Source of the DNA: Mammaliicoccus sp. Dog046
GTDB lineage: Bacteria; Bacillota; Bacilli; Staphylococcales; Staphylococcaceae
Assembly (NCBI RefSeq): GCF_034039665.1
Contig: NZ_CP120131.1
Coordinates: forward strand, 708,206 to 772,205
Length of the DNA stretch: 64,000 bases
Direction: 5' to 3'
Shown here: in pieces, positions 1 through 8,775 of the stretch
Position numbering within the stretch: position 1 is the stretch's first letter
Layout: every line of letters starts with the position of its first letter
Program-made: the position numbers and the translations under genes
Notes under the pieces: model-generated
The model's input: only the letters and a program-made list of their open reading frames with translations
Databases searched by the model: none
What the model was told of the DNA's origin: nothing

Positions 1-92
1 TGGTGATGTTTATAAATGGGTAAATATGTGTATTAAACAAATATATACTTTTGTAAAATAAATAATAGTGAAGTTTTTTGGAGGATAATTAT
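1..92 (+). other. Upstream region of murA
   Basis: AT-rich leader with the murA ribosome site at 80-84. Two frames are open from the left edge (ending at 23 and 61) and could be the tail of an upstream gene, but too little is visible to assign one. Confidence 0.4.
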
Positions 93-1388
93 ATGGATAA
101 AATCGTCGTAAAAGGCGGAGCAACGCTTAATGGCACAGTCGTCGTTGAAGGGGCAAAGAACGCGGTACTACCAATATTAACAGCTACACTCTTACCGAAT
201 AATGGACAAAGTACGTTAACTAACGTACCAAAATTGAGTGACGTAGATACTATAAATACAGTTTTAACACATTTAAATGCTGAAATTGAATACGATGCAG
301 ATCAAAATACTGTTAAAGTGGATGCATCAAAAACATTGAAAATAGAAGCACCTTATGAATATGTGAGTAAAATGAGAGCCAGCATATTAGTAATGGGTCC
401 TCTATTAGCAAGAGAAGGTCATGCTCGCGTAGCATTACCTGGCGGATGTGCAATAGGTTCACGTCCAATTGAGCAACATTTAAAAGGTTTTGAAGCTCTT
501 GGTGCTGAAATAGAATTGCATAATGGATATATTGAAGCAACAACACCAAATGGTCTAAAAGGAAGCAAGATTTATTTAGACTTCCCAAGTGTTGGTGCTA
601 CACAAAATATCATGATGGCAGCAGTATTAGCAGAAGGCAAAACTGAAATTCAAAATGTAGCTAGAGAACCTGAAATTGTAGATTTAGCTAATTATTTAAA
701 TGAAATGGGCGCACAAGTACACGGTGCTGGTACAGATACAGTAAGAATTACTGGTGTTAAAGAATTACACGGTGCAGAACATTCAATTATACCTGATAGA
801 ATTGAAGCAGGTACATTTATGATTGCTAGTGCGATCACTAGAGGGAATGTTAATGTGATTGGTGCAATTAGAGAACACATGAGTAGTTTAGTGTCTAAGT
901 TAGAAGAAGCTGGCGTACAAATTACTGACATTGAAGATGGTTTAAACATTCAAGTTCCAGGTGAACTTAAACCGATAGATGTTAAAACAATGCCACATCC
1001 AGGCTTCCCTACAGACATGCAATCTCAAATCATGGCATTATTACTAACTGCTAATGGTACTAGTAAAGTAACAGAAACAGTATTTGAAAATAGATTTATG
1101 CACGTAGAAGAGTTTAAACGCATGAATGCAGATATCTTTATTAATGGTAGAAGTGCAATGATTACTGGAAACAGTTCATTACAAGGTGCAGATGTTAAAG
1201 CAACAGATTTAAGAGCGGGTGCATCATTAATACTTGCTGGACTTGTTTCTGATGGTTATACAAATGTTACTGAATTAAAACATTTAGATAGAGGTTATGT
1301 TGATTTTCATGGTAAACTAAAAGCATTAGGTGCGGATATAGAACGCATAAATGATAATGGTAAGTTAAACGATAAAGCGAGGGTTTAG
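93..1388 (+). CDS. murA: UDP-N-acetylglucosamine 1-carboxyvinyltransferase
   Basis: Transfers enolpyruvate from PEP to UDP-GlcNAc, the first committed step of peptidoglycan synthesis in the cytosol. The 431-residue product is of normal length for the EPT/RTPC fold. It shows Lys22 in EGAKNA and the fosfomycin-reactive Cys119 in the loop [13 protein letters not shown] chose the ATG at 93 because GGAGG lies at 80-84; an in-frame start 15 nt upstream would overlap that site. Staphylococci carry two paralogues, and the fabZ neighbour makes this the one called murA rather than murZ in S. aureus. The next gene starts 1 nt after the stop, so the two are probably cotranscribed. Confidence 0.95.
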   Translation: MDKIVVKGGATLNGTVVVEGAKNAVLPILTATLLPNNGQSTLTNVPKLSDVDTINTVLTHLNAEIEYDADQNTVKVDASKTLKIEAPYEYVSKMRASILVMGPLLAREGHARVALPGGCAIGSRPIEQHLKGFEALGAEIELHNGYIEATTPNGLKGSKIYLDFPSVGATQNIMMAAVLAEGKTEIQNVAREPEIVDLANYLNEMGAQVHGAGTDTVRITGVKELHGAEHSIIPDRIEAGTFMIASAITRGNVNVIGAIREHMSSLVSKLEEAGVQITDIEDGLNIQVPGELKPIDVKTMPHPGFPTDMQSQIMALLLTANGTSKVTETVFENRFMHVEEFKRMNADIFINGRSAMITGNSSLQGADVKATDLRAGASLILAGLVSDGYTNVTELKHLDRGYVDFHGKLKALGADIERINDNGKLNDKARV

Positions 1389-1389
1389 T

Positions 1390-1674
1390 ATGAGTGAATC
1401 ACAATCAACAAGGTCAGACAATAAAGAGCGTAAGTCATTATATGCGAAAGTAAAAGAAAAAATTCAAAAAAATAGAGTAGAAACGGTTCAAGGTGTCGAA
1501 ATTGAACATCGTGTTATTCCTTTATGGATTAAATTTCTCATTCTAATCGTTTTAATGATTATATTATTTATTGTTGGGACTATGATTGGTTATGGTATTC
1601 TTCAAAATCCATTTGGTGTATTTAATCCTGAAACATGGCAACACATCTTTGAATTAACTGGAGGCAATTCATAA
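1390..1674 (+). CDS. EpuA-family small membrane protein (DNA-directed RNA polymerase subunit beta-like)
   Basis: A 94-residue protein with a basic, hydrophilic N-terminus (about 1-46), one membrane segment (about 47-69) and a short extracytoplasmic tail with the NPETWQHI motif typical of the EpuA family. Databases often label this family as an RNA polymerase beta-like protein, but no catalytic role is evident. It is sandwiched between murA (1-nt gap) and fabZ (1-nt overlap, TAATG), so it is translationally coupled in an envelope-biogenesis cluster. The function is unknown; a link to envelope synthesis is inferred only from context. Confidence 0.8.
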   Translation: MSESQSTRSDNKERKSLYAKVKEKIQKNRVETVQGVEIEHRVIPLWIKFLILIVLMIILFIVGTMIGYGILQNPFGVFNPETWQHIFELTGGNS

Positions 1675-2111
1675 TGGAAACAATATACGACTTTAACGAA
1701 ATTAAAAAAATTATTCCACATCGTTACCCATTCTTACTACTTGATCGTATTGTAGAATTAGAAGACGGTAAACGTTGTGTAGGTATTAAGCAAGTAGCTG
1801 GGAATGAACCATTTTTCCAAGGGCATTTTCCTGATTATGCCGTTATGCCTGGTGTACTTATTGTAGAAGCTTTAGCACAAACTGGAGCTGTTGCAATGTT
1901 ACGCTTAGAAGAAAATGAAGGTAAATTAGCAATGTTCGCTGGCATTGATAAATGTCGATTTAAAAAACAGGTAACACCTGGTGATACATTAAAATTAGAA
2001 GTAGAAATAACTAAAATTAAAGGTCCAATTGGCAAAGGAACTGCAAAAGCTACCGTTGATGGTGAAATAGCTTGTAGTTGTGAAATTAGTTTTGCAATTG
2101 TAGATCAATAA
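1674..2111 (+). CDS. fabZ: 3-hydroxyacyl-[acyl-carrier-protein] dehydratase
   Basis: Dehydrates 3-hydroxyacyl-ACP in each cycle of type II fatty acid synthesis (cytosol, hot-dog fold). At 145 residues it is the usual size. The catalytic His is seen in [11 protein letters not shown] and the catalytic Glu in VEALAQTG, about 14 residues later. The start codon overlaps the stop of the preceding EpuA-family gene. A strong hairpin terminator follows directly, so this is the last gene of the murA-epuA-fabZ unit. Confidence 0.96.
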   Translation: METIYDFNEIKKIIPHRYPFLLLDRIVELEDGKRCVGIKQVAGNEPFFQGHFPDYAVMPGVLIVEALAQTGAVAMLRLEENEGKLAMFAGIDKCRFKKQVTPGDTLKLEVEITKIKGPIGKGTAKATVDGEIACSCEISFAIVDQ

Positions 2112-2115
2112 AATA

Positions 2116-2146
2116 AAAAGCTAGGACAATGTGTCCTAGCTTTTTT
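2116..2146. terminator. Bidirectional terminator between fabZ and ywpF
   Basis: Perfect stem built on CTAGGACA / TGTCCTAG, flanked by A-rich and T-rich runs on either side. It can terminate both fabZ (plus) and the convergent ywpF (minus), whose stop codon overlaps it. Confidence 0.9.
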
Positions 2147-2582
2147 AAATATTACTTTTTTCGTCTTTAAGTTTAGGTTTAGATTGCATCAATCTATTAA
2201 ACGATGTTTTTAATTCATCCCCGGATAATCCTTCATCAATTAATTGTTCTAATAATCGTTCAGCATACACTTGTCTTAAAGTATAAATATGACATTCAAA
2301 AACGACTGATATTTGAGTTCCAAGCTCTTGAATATATTTAATCGTCGCATCAAAAAGTGCTGGATCATTTGATGGTCTAGTGATAACGACACGTGTGTCT
2401 AGCAAAGTTTGCTGTTCATAATATGTTTTCATTTGATCAAGATGAATATCAGAAATCAATATTTCTAACAACCAACCAGTACCACTATTTTCTTTATTAA
2501 TTATTATTCCATCTAATAATTCATATTCAGTAATTTGTTCATCATTAACAATTTGAAATCGGACTGCTTTAAATGTTTTCAT
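2145..2582 (-). CDS. YwpF-like family protein
   Basis: A 145-residue protein beginning MKTFKAVRFQIVNDEQ and ending in a charged tail. The family occurs in Bacillus and Staphylococcus beside fabZ and ssb genes (ywpF in B. subtilis) and has no established biochemical function. I place the start at 2582 because AGGAGG lies 6-7 nt before that ATG; an in-frame TTG 6 nt upstream abuts the ribosome site. There is no signal peptide or membrane segment. It is transcribed convergently with fabZ and divergently from ssb. Confidence 0.8.
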   Translation of the reverse strand: MKTFKAVRFQIVNDEQITEYELLDGIIINKENSGTGWLLEILISDIHLDQMKTYYEQQTLLDTRVVITRPSNDPALFDATIKYIQELGTQISVVFECHIYTLRQVYAERLLEQLIDEGLSGDELKTSFNRLMQSKPKLKDEKSNI

Positions 2583-2712
2583 AAACAACCTCCTCTTAGT
2601 TAAATCTACGAATCTTCAACTTTGATATCCATTATAAAGCACTTATGAGAAAAATAAAAATAAACATTGGAAATTGTAGGATTTAGTTACTGTTTATTTC
2701 CATTTTTCCATT

Positions 2713-2742
2713 TTGACGAAAAAGTGTGCATCACTTTATATT
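2713..2742 (+). promoter_or_regulatory. Promoter of the ssb gene
   Basis: TTGACG at 2713-2718 and TATATT at 2737-2742 with an 18-bp spacer. The elements lie inside an in-frame upstream extension of the ssb reading frame, which supports the later start at 2764. Confidence 0.6.
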
Positions 2743-2763
2743 AAGGTTAAAGGAGGTGAGAAT

Positions 2764-3345
2764 ATGTTAAATAAATCTGTTCTAGTAGGCCGATTAACGA
2801 AAGACCCATCATTTTTTAAAAAGGGTGAAATGATGATCTCAACATTTTGTTTAGCTGTTGAACGTGGTTACAAAGGTAAAGATGGAAATATGGCGGTAGA
2901 CTTTATCGTATGTAAAGCGTTTGGAAAGCTAGCGTATAACATTCATGAATATACGAGGAAAGGGCAATTAATTGCATTAACTGGTCAAATTCAGACAAGG
3001 GCATATATGAAAGAAGATAAAAAGCAATTTATAACTGAAATTATTTGTGAAACCATTAAATTTTTAAATATGCCTGCATCTTCTAAAGGTTCTTTTCCTC
3101 AAAGTAAAGAAGATATACATGAATTAATAAGTGAAAGTGTTGAGAGTTATTCAAATGATTTATCTTCACAAATCCACAAAGAGAAACAGCGAGCGATGCA
3201 TCATGTGCGTGAAAGTAGTCAACAAAGTGTGAGTGATGAAATGTATGATAAATATAGTCATGCGATAAAAGTTATCAATTCAGAGTCACAAGGTGATAAC
3301 GATGCACGTAAAGTAACAACATCTTCCCCGGATCCTCCGAAATAG
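2764..3345 (+). CDS. Single-stranded DNA-binding protein (SsbB-type paralogue)
   Basis: The N-terminal OB fold (about 1-105) begins MLNKSVLVGRLTKDP and contains FCLAVERGYKGKDG and KAFGKLAYNI, typical of bacterial SSB. The start is fixed by AAAGGAGGTGAG at 2749-2760. The C-terminal half (about 110-193) is a low-complexity Ser/Gln/Glu-rich tail ending SSPDPPK, so it lacks the acidic DDxPF tip with which the main SSB recruits repair proteins. Its position next to ywpF matches the accessory SSB of staphylococci rather than the replicative ssb between rpsF and rpsR. It probably coats single-stranded DNA without the normal tip-mediated partners. Confidence 0.85.
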   Translation: MLNKSVLVGRLTKDPSFFKKGEMMISTFCLAVERGYKGKDGNMAVDFIVCKAFGKLAYNIHEYTRKGQLIALTGQIQTRAYMKEDKKQFITEIICETIKFLNMPASSKGSFPQSKEDIHELISESVESYSNDLSSQIHKEKQRAMHHVRESSQQSVSDEMYDKYSHAIKVINSESQGDNDARKVTTSSPDPPK

Positions 3346-3714
3346 CTATTGAGTATGTTGGTTGTTTCATAGATTGTACTTCCTATTTTTTTTTATAAAT
3401 ATTGAATCTTTTCAAAAACTTGCTGTCTTGCTGTAGGGCAGCAAGTATACATAATCATTTATAATTGGATAACAAATTACAGAAATATGACAAATTGTCT
3501 GATAATTGATTTTGCTCAATCTAAATATACGCCTGTAAATCAAGGTTTTCTAAAAAGTAATGTAGTAATATTACTTGGAAATCATTGTCATAAAACTGTA
3601 ATGTTTGCCAGATTTTTTTTATATTGTTGTAACCTATGTCACGAAAAATAATGGTATAGTTTAAACAGTAAAAATCATATAAAAAGTGAATCTCACGGGA
3701 GGAAACATTTAATC
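3346..3714 (+). promoter_or_regulatory. Intergenic region with WalR-like box upstream of the LysM transglycosylase
   Basis: A 369-bp gap. It holds an imperfect hairpin at 3418-3446 (ACTTGCTG / CAGCAAGT, no T-run). A WalR-like direct repeat TGTCAT-N5-TGTAAT lies at 3586-3602, one base off the TGTWAH-N5-TGTWAH consensus. A TATAGT -10 candidate is at 3655-3660. The ribosome site GGGAGG lies just before the ATG at 3715. I see no small gene here. Confidence 0.5.
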
Positions 3715-4551
3715 ATGAAAAAACTATTAGCAGTGTCAACGGCTGCTGTTGCAGTTACTACAGGGGTAACAGCTACAGCTGATGCAGCAAGTCATACAGT
3801 AAAATCAGGAGATACTTTACATAGTATTTCACAACAATATGGAACTACAGTTAGTGCACTTAAATCAGAAAATGGTTTAACTTCTAACTTAATCTTACCA
3901 AATCAAGTTATCAAGATTAACGAAGCAAAAGAAGCTTCACAATCTACTACAGAATATACTGTAGTTGCGGGAGATACTTTAAGTAAGATTGCATCTAAAT
4001 ATGATGTTACAGTTTCACAATTAAAAGCTTGGAATAATTTATCATCAGACTTGATTATTGTTGGTCAAAAATTATCATTACAAGCACCTGCGCAATCTGC
4101 AGTTCCTGCACAAGCGCCTGCTGCTCAACAAGCGCCGGTTCAATCTAACCAAGCGTCAGCACAACAAACTTATCAAGCACCAACACAACAACAAAGCTAC
4201 CAAGCGCCAGCACAATCATATAAAGCGCCTGCTCAACAAAGTTACCAAGCACCAGCACAACGTGTTCAAACAACACAAACGTCAACAGCTAGTACTGGTG
4301 GATCTACTAAAGCTCAATTCTTAGCTGCAGGTGGTACTGAAGCTATGTGGAATACAATCGTATTACCAGAATCAAGCGGTAATCCAAACGCTGTAAATGA
4401 ATTAGGTTACAGAGGTCTTGGTCAAACGAAAGAAGCATGGGGAACTGGTTCAGTAGAAACACAAACAAAAGGTATGCTTAACTACGCTAAACAACGTTAT
4501 GGTTCAGTTGATGCAGCGATTGCATTCCGTTCTCAAAATAACTGGTGGTAA
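3715..4551 (+). CDS. Secreted LysM-domain protein with transglycosylase-like domain
   Basis: A 278-residue cell-wall protein. A signal peptide (about 1-25, ending ADAA) is followed by two LysM peptidoglycan-binding domains (about 27-69 and 78-121, each with a SGDTL or AGDTL core). Next comes a Gln/Ala/Pro linker (about 122-195, repeats such as SYQAPAQ) and a C-terminal domain (about 200-278). That domain contains NTIVLPESSGNPNAVN, where the Glu resembles the catalytic Glu of staphylococcal IsaA/SceD-type lytic transglycosylases. It sits where sceD lies in S. aureus. A WalR-like box upstream fits control by the cell-wall two-component system. It probably cleaves glycan strands during growth; enzymatic activity is inferred. 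Confidence 0.85.
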   Translation: MKKLLAVSTAAVAVTTGVTATADAASHTVKSGDTLHSISQQYGTTVSALKSENGLTSNLILPNQVIKINEAKEASQSTTEYTVVAGDTLSKIASKYDVTVSQLKAWNNLSSDLIIVGQKLSLQAPAQSAVPAQAPAAQQAPVQSNQASAQQTYQAPTQQQSYQAPAQSYKAPAQQSYQAPAQRVQTTQTSTASTGGSTKAQFLAAGGTEAMWNTIVLPESSGNPNAVNELGYRGLGQTKEAWGTGSVETQTKGMLNYAKQRYGSVDAAIAFRSQNNWW

Positions 4552-4584
4552 GCTAAAAAGTTGAAAATTTAATTACATTAATCC

Positions 4585-4617
4585 AATCGCCTAGGAAATA
4601 TCCTTGGCGATTTTTTT
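4585..4617 (+). terminator. Terminator after the LysM transglycosylase gene
   Basis: Stem AATCGCC / GGCGATT extended by AGG/CCT, followed by seven T residues. Confidence 0.85.
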
Positions 4618-4672
4618 AATTTGACCATAATGATTCTATTTGATAATCTTAATTTAACTAAATAAGTAAATG

Positions 4673-4757
4673 ACTGCTAGGGGCGCCTTAATGGCTGAGA
4701 TGATATTAATCAGTCCCTTATAACCTGATTTGGGTAATGCCAACGTAGGAAAGCAGT
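4673..4757 (+). ncRNA. TPP riboswitch (THI element)
   Basis: The closing stem ACTGCT/AGCAGT encloses the conserved thi-box blocks GGGGCGCC, GGCTGAGA, AACCTGAT, GGGTAATGCC and CGTAGGAAAG in the right order. It lies directly upstream of tenA-thiD-thiM-thiE. Binding of thiamine pyrophosphate is expected to favour the terminator that follows. Confidence 0.95.
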
Positions 4758-4784
4758 TAATTAACGTATATACCTATTGTTAAT

Positions 4785-4817
4785 TGACTTCTTTTTTATG
4801 AAAGAGGTCATTTTTTT
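4785..4817 (+). terminator. Riboswitch-controlled terminator before tenA
   Basis: The stem TGACTTCTTT / AAAGAGGTCA is followed by seven T residues, between the TPP aptamer and the tenA ribosome site. This is the expected expression platform. Confidence 0.8.
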
Positions 4818-4847
4818 ATTGAGAAATTTAATATTAGGAGTGGGAAA

Positions 4848-5543
4848 ATGCTTTTTACAGACAGATTAAAACAGAAAGTGCAACCGATCATTGAGGAAAT
4901 TTATAAAGATGATTTTATACAAGGATTGATCGATGGTGATATTTCTAAAGAAGCGTTAAAACATTATTTAAAAGCAGATTCTAAATATTTAAATGAATTT
5001 GCAAAAGTATATGCGTTATTAATACCTAAAATAAATTCTAAATCAGAATTAAAATTTTTACTTGAACAGATTGAATTTGCTTCTTCAGGTGAAGTAGGGG
5101 CACATCAAATCCTTGCTGACTATATTGGAGAATCATATCAAGAAATTATAAAAGATGGATCATGGTATCCAACTGCGGATCATTATATTAAGCATATGTA
5201 TTACAATGCTTACGCGCATGATGATGTCGCATATACAGTAGCAGCTATGGCACCATGTCCTTATGTATATAGAAAACTAGCACAAATGGCAATTGAACGT
5301 AATGACTTTTCAGAGGATCATGAATTAAAGGCGTGGTTTGAATTCTATTATAAGGGTATGGATGAACTCATGGACATTTTAGATAATTGGTTAAATGATT
5401 TTAGCCAACATAATAGTGAAGAAGCTATAGCTGTTGTGGAAAGAAATTTCTTAGAAAGTACAGTTCATGAACGTAATTTCTTTAAAATGGCACATCAAAT
5501 TGAAGATTGGGAGTTTGAGGTGAATCAATATGAAGAAGCCTAA
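4848..5543 (+). CDS. tenA: Aminopyrimidine aminohydrolase (thiaminase II)
   Basis: Salvages the pyrimidine half of thiamine by hydrolysing aminomethyl-pyrimidine breakdown products to HMP. The 231-residue all-helical protein has the active-site Cys in APCPYVYRKL and the motif GEVGAHQILADY near residue 85. The start ATG follows AGGAG with good spacing. It is the first gene of the thiamine operon, behind a TPP riboswitch, and overlaps thiD by 14 nt, so translation is coupled. The HMP it produces feeds ThiD. Confidence 0.95.
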   Translation: MLFTDRLKQKVQPIIEEIYKDDFIQGLIDGDISKEALKHYLKADSKYLNEFAKVYALLIPKINSKSELKFLLEQIEFASSGEVGAHQILADYIGESYQEIIKDGSWYPTADHYIKHMYYNAYAHDDVAYTVAAMAPCPYVYRKLAQMAIERNDFSEDHELKAWFEFYYKGMDELMDILDNWLNDFSQHNSEEAIAVVERNFLESTVHERNFFKMAHQIEDWEFEVNQYEEA

Positions 5544-6342
5544 AATTGCACTTACAATCGCTGGGACAGATCCAACAGGTGGTGCCGGAATAATGGCGGA
5601 TTTAAAATCATTCCAAGCATCCGGTGTATATGGAATGGCCGTACCTACGAGTATTGTGTCTCAAAATACGCTTGGTGTTCAAGCTGTGCATCATTTAACA
5701 GTAGATGTTATTGAAAGTCAGTTAAAGAGTGTCTTCGATGATGAACAACCACATGCAATTAAGACAGGGATGATTGCTTCAGAAGGAATGATGAACGCTA
5801 TCAAGCCATATATTGAAGCATCTAATAAACCTTACGTGATAGATCCTGTGATGGTTGCGAAAAGTGGAGATGCATTAATGGATGAGCAAGGTAAAAATAA
5901 ACTTAAAGAAATACTTCTGAGTTTAGCGACAGTGGTTACACCTAATATTCCAGAAGCAGAAGAAATTGTTGGTTTTAAAATACAAACTGAAGAAGAAATA
6001 AAAAAAGCAGGCGCTTTCTTTTTAAATGAAATTGGTTCAAAAGGCGTTGTGATCAAAGGTGGTCATCTTGAAGGAGATGCCATCGATTATTTATTTACTA
6101 ATGAAGGTATTAAGCATTGGACGAGTGAAAGATTCAATACTAAGCATACACATGGTACAGGCTGTACATTTAGCGCGGTGATAACAGCAGAATTGGCTAA
6201 AGGACATACGATTGAAGAAGCGGTGCATACTGCTAAGCGATTTATCACTTTAGCGATTCAGCATACACCTGAAATTGGTAAAGGACAAGGTCCTGTAAAT
6301 CATTTTGCTTACCAAAAAATTGAGGGGTTAGATTATGAGTAA
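5530..6342 (+). CDS. thiD: Hydroxymethylpyrimidine/phosphomethylpyrimidine kinase
   Basis: Phosphorylates HMP and then HMP-P to give HMP-PP for thiamine assembly. The 270-residue ribokinase-fold protein opens with the signature ALTIAGTDPTGGAGIMADLKS and has the anion-hole/catalytic segment HTHGTGCTFSA near residue 207. It overlaps both neighbours (tenA by 14 nt, thiM by 8 nt), which indicates one tightly coupled operon under the upstream TPP riboswitch. Confidence 0.96.
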   Translation: MKKPKIALTIAGTDPTGGAGIMADLKSFQASGVYGMAVPTSIVSQNTLGVQAVHHLTVDVIESQLKSVFDDEQPHAIKTGMIASEGMMNAIKPYIEASNKPYVIDPVMVAKSGDALMDEQGKNKLKEILLSLATVVTPNIPEAEEIVGFKIQTEEEIKKAGAFFLNEIGSKGVVIKGGHLEGDAIDYLFTNEGIKHWTSERFNTKHTHGTGCTFSAVITAELAKGHTIEEAVHTAKRFITLAIQHTPEIGKGQGPVNHFAYQKIEGLDYE

Positions 6343-7126
6343 ATTAGAAAGTCTAAGAGTAAGTAAACCACTTGTCGTATGTTATACAAACGATGTTGTG
6401 AAGAATTTTACTGCGAATGGATTAATATCGCTTGGTGCAAGCCCGGCGATGAGTGAAGAACCAGATGAGGCATTGGAATTTGCGGAACACGCAGGAGCAT
6501 TCTTAATTAATATTGGAACAATTACGACGGACAGAGCTTATGATATGAAGGAATATGCGACAATCATGCATGAAAATGGAGTTCCAGTAATATTGGACCC
6601 TGTTGCAGTTGGTGCATCGAATTTAAGAAAAACGTTCTGTTCGACATTATTAAACGATGAAGTTGTCGATGTGATTAGAGGTAATGCTTCTGAAGTTTTA
6701 GCATTAATTGAAGATGACACGATGATGAAAGGTACGGATAGTGATCAATCGATTGACGCAGTTAAGGTCGCTAAACAAGCACACCAACAATTGAAAATAC
6801 CTATTATCATCACAGGTGAAGTTGATGTAATTGCATGTAGTAATCGCATTATTGAACTTCATAATGGCAGTGAGATGCTTACAAAAGTAACTGGTGGTGG
6901 ATGTTTATTAGGTGGTGTAGTTGCAGCATTTCTATCTCATGAAAAAGTAGTGAAAATAGAAGAGTTGGAAGAAGCACTATCAACGTATAATATCGCAAGT
7001 GAATTTGCGAGTAAACAACCAGGTGCTCATTTACCTGGTACTTTCCAGATGGCTTTTATTGATCAATTGAACGCAATTACATCAGACGATGTGAAAGATA
7101 ACAAGAAAGTGAAAGAAGTGAAATAG
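6335..7126 (+). CDS. thiM: Hydroxyethylthiazole kinase
   Basis: Phosphorylates the thiazole moiety (THZ) for salvage into thiamine. The 263-residue ribokinase-like protein has VILDPVAVGAS (substrate pocket) near residue 85 and KVTGGGCLLGGVVAAF near residue 185, where the Gly-Cys loop holds the catalytic base. The start overlaps the thiD stop. The gene abuts thiE with no gap (TAGATG). Confidence 0.95.
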   Translation: MSKLESLRVSKPLVVCYTNDVVKNFTANGLISLGASPAMSEEPDEALEFAEHAGAFLINIGTITTDRAYDMKEYATIMHENGVPVILDPVAVGASNLRKTFCSTLLNDEVVDVIRGNASEVLALIEDDTMMKGTDSDQSIDAVKVAKQAHQQLKIPIIITGEVDVIACSNRIIELHNGSEMLTKVTGGGCLLGGVVAAFLSHEKVVKIEELEEALSTYNIASEFASKQPGAHLPGTFQMAFIDQLNAITSDDVKDNKKVKEVK

Positions 7127-7768
7127 ATGTTTGATTTAAATACTTTAAAAGTATACTTCATCGCAGGTAGTCAAGATGTCCCAAATGGCGATTTATATAG
7201 CGTAGTCGAGCAGGCATTAATGGGTGGCATTACTATGTTTCAGTTTCGTGAAAAAGGTCCAAATAGCAAAACTGGCCATGAAAAAGAAGCATTAGCAAAG
7301 GCACTATTTAAACTATGTCAAAAATATAAAGTGCCTTTTATCATCAATGATGACGTAGAATTAGCAATCAAATTAAATGTGGATGGTATTCACGTTGGCC
7401 AAGATGATCTTAAGGTACAATCATTTATCGACCACTTTAAAGGTAAGATTGTCGGTTTAAGCGTAGCAAATGAAGAAGAATATCAAAAATCAAATATTAC
7501 AGAAGTAGATTATATCGGTACAGGTCCAATACACGCCACAGATTCGAAAGCAGATGCTGGGGTAGAAGGTGGCTATGAACTGATTAAAAATATGAGAAAG
7601 TTAAATCCAACGATACCAATTGTTGCTATAGGTGGCATTACAGCACAAGATGTTCCAGCCCTTATTAAATCAGGGGCAAATGGCGTGAGTGTGATTTCAG
7701 CAATTGCCAAAAGTAATAATATTGAACAATCTGTGAAGGGCTTTCATAATCAATATAAAAATATTTAA
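7127..7768 (+). CDS. thiE: Thiamine-phosphate synthase
   Basis: Joins HMP-PP and thiazole phosphate to form thiamine monophosphate. The 213-residue TIM barrel shows QFREKGPNSK, IINDDVELA, DGIHVGQDD (metal/pyrophosphate Asp residues) and a C-terminal phosphate loop PIVAIGGITAQD. The ATG follows the thiM stop directly. As the last gene of tenA-thiD-thiM-thiE, it completes a salvage-type pathway. No thiC or thiG is present nearby, so de novo synthesis is not supported by this window. Confidence 0.96.
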   Translation: MFDLNTLKVYFIAGSQDVPNGDLYSVVEQALMGGITMFQFREKGPNSKTGHEKEALAKALFKLCQKYKVPFIINDDVELAIKLNVDGIHVGQDDLKVQSFIDHFKGKIVGLSVANEEEYQKSNITEVDYIGTGPIHATDSKADAGVEGGYELIKNMRKLNPTIPIVAIGGITAQDVPALIKSGANGVSVISAIAKSNNIEQSVKGFHNQYKNI

Positions 7769-7781
7769 GAAAAATAAGATA

Positions 7782-7809
7782 TTGATTTATGTTGCATTCA
7801 TTCTATGAT
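7782..7809 (+). promoter_or_regulatory. Promoter of yidC
   Basis: TTGATT at 7782-7787 and TATGAT at 7804-7809 with a 16-bp spacer, in the gap between thiE and yidC. Confidence 0.55.
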
Positions 7810-7849
7810 AGAATTACATTTATGTGAGTATATCAATAGAGGTGGAAAA

Positions 7850-8716
7850 ATGAAGAAAAAAGCTTTGTGGCCATTATTATTTGGTGTGATGGTTGTGCTA
7901 GCAGGGTGTGATTATTCTAAACCTGAAAATAGGGATGGATTCTTTTATAATACATTTGTAAAACCAATGGATAGTTTAATACATTGGCTTGGTGCGAATT
8001 TAAATCACAATTACGGTCTAGCAATTATTTTAATTACTTTAATTGTACGTTTTGCGTTATTCCCATTTATGATGAAGACGTATAAGAATCAAAAGTTAAT
8101 GCGTGAAAAAATGAAACTTGCTAAACCAGAAATGGAAGCAATTCAAGAGAAAGTAAAACGCGCACGTACGCAAGAAGAAAAAATGGCAGCGAATCAAGAA
8201 ATGATGACATTGTATAAAAAACATGGTATTAATCCAATGAATATGGGTTGTTTACCAATCGTTATACAAATGCCTATCGTTATGGGACTATTCTATGTAT
8301 TGAAATATCCAACACAAGGTGGAATTACAGAATATCCTCATTTCCTATGGTTTAATTTAACTGAACCTGATATTTTCATTACGATAATAGCGGGTATTAT
8401 ATATGCGTTACAAGCATATGTATCAATGAAGTATGCTAATGTTCCAGACGAACAGAAGAATATGATGAGAATGATGATGTTTATCTCTCCAATTATGATC
8501 ATTTGGATGTCTTACATTTCAGCTTCAGCATTAGGTTTATATTGGGCTGTCGGTGGTGCATTCCTTGTAGTGCAAACATGGTTAGGTAATGTCTTCTACA
8601 CTAAAAAAGTTGAAGAAGAGATGAAACCAATTATTGAAGCACACGAGAAGAACCAAGAAGAAGCAAATAAAGAAAAGAAACCAGCTAAGCTCGTTTCTAA
8701 TAAGAAAAAGAAATAA
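7850..8716 (+). CDS. yidC: Membrane protein insertase YidC/OxaA (lipoprotein)
   Basis: Inserts membrane proteins together with or independently of SecYEG. The 288-residue product starts at the ATG after AGAGGTGG, 45 nt into a longer open frame. It has a lipoprotein signal with lipobox LAGC (lipidated Cys20), the five-TM YidC core (about 55-260; segments [42 protein letters not shown] and others) and a basic tail rich in Lys. The conserved hydrophilic-groove Arg is in LIVRFALFP. Gram-positive cocci often have one or two YidC paralogues; this is the short form without a periplasmic domain. Confidence 0.93.
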   Translation: MKKKALWPLLFGVMVVLAGCDYSKPENRDGFFYNTFVKPMDSLIHWLGANLNHNYGLAIILITLIVRFALFPFMMKTYKNQKLMREKMKLAKPEMEAIQEKVKRARTQEEKMAANQEMMTLYKKHGINPMNMGCLPIVIQMPIVMGLFYVLKYPTQGGITEYPHFLWFNLTEPDIFITIIAGIIYALQAYVSMKYANVPDEQKNMMRMMMFISPIMIIWMSYISASALGLYWAVGGAFLVVQTWLGNVFYTKKVEEEMKPIIEAHEKNQEEANKEKKPAKLVSNKKKK

Positions 8717-8740
8717 GTTATTATTTAATAGCATATAAAA

Positions 8741-8775
8741 AACAGCGAATCGGCATATCGATTCGCTGTTTTTTT
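8741..8775. terminator. Bidirectional terminator between yidC and the HD-hydrolase gene
   Basis: Stem ACAGCGAATCG / CGATTCGCTGT with flanking A and T runs, placed between convergent genes. Confidence 0.9.

Noticed and set aside
1-61. C-terminal end of an upstream gene
   Set aside because: Two frames are open to the edge, but 7-20 codons are too few to identify a product, so no CDS is called.
2713-2763. Longer N-terminus for the SSB protein
   Set aside because: The upstream start overlaps the -35 of a good promoter and lacks a ribosome site. The OB fold begins at the internal ATG after AAAGGAGGTGAG.
3418-3446. Rho-independent terminator after ssb
   Set aside because: The stem ACTTGCTG/CAGCAAGT is real, but no T-run follows, so it is recorded only as a hairpin in the intergenic description.
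4058-4324. 88-codon frame inside the LysM transglycosylase gene
   Set aside because: Out-of-frame reading of the Gln/Ala/Pro-coding linker repeats.
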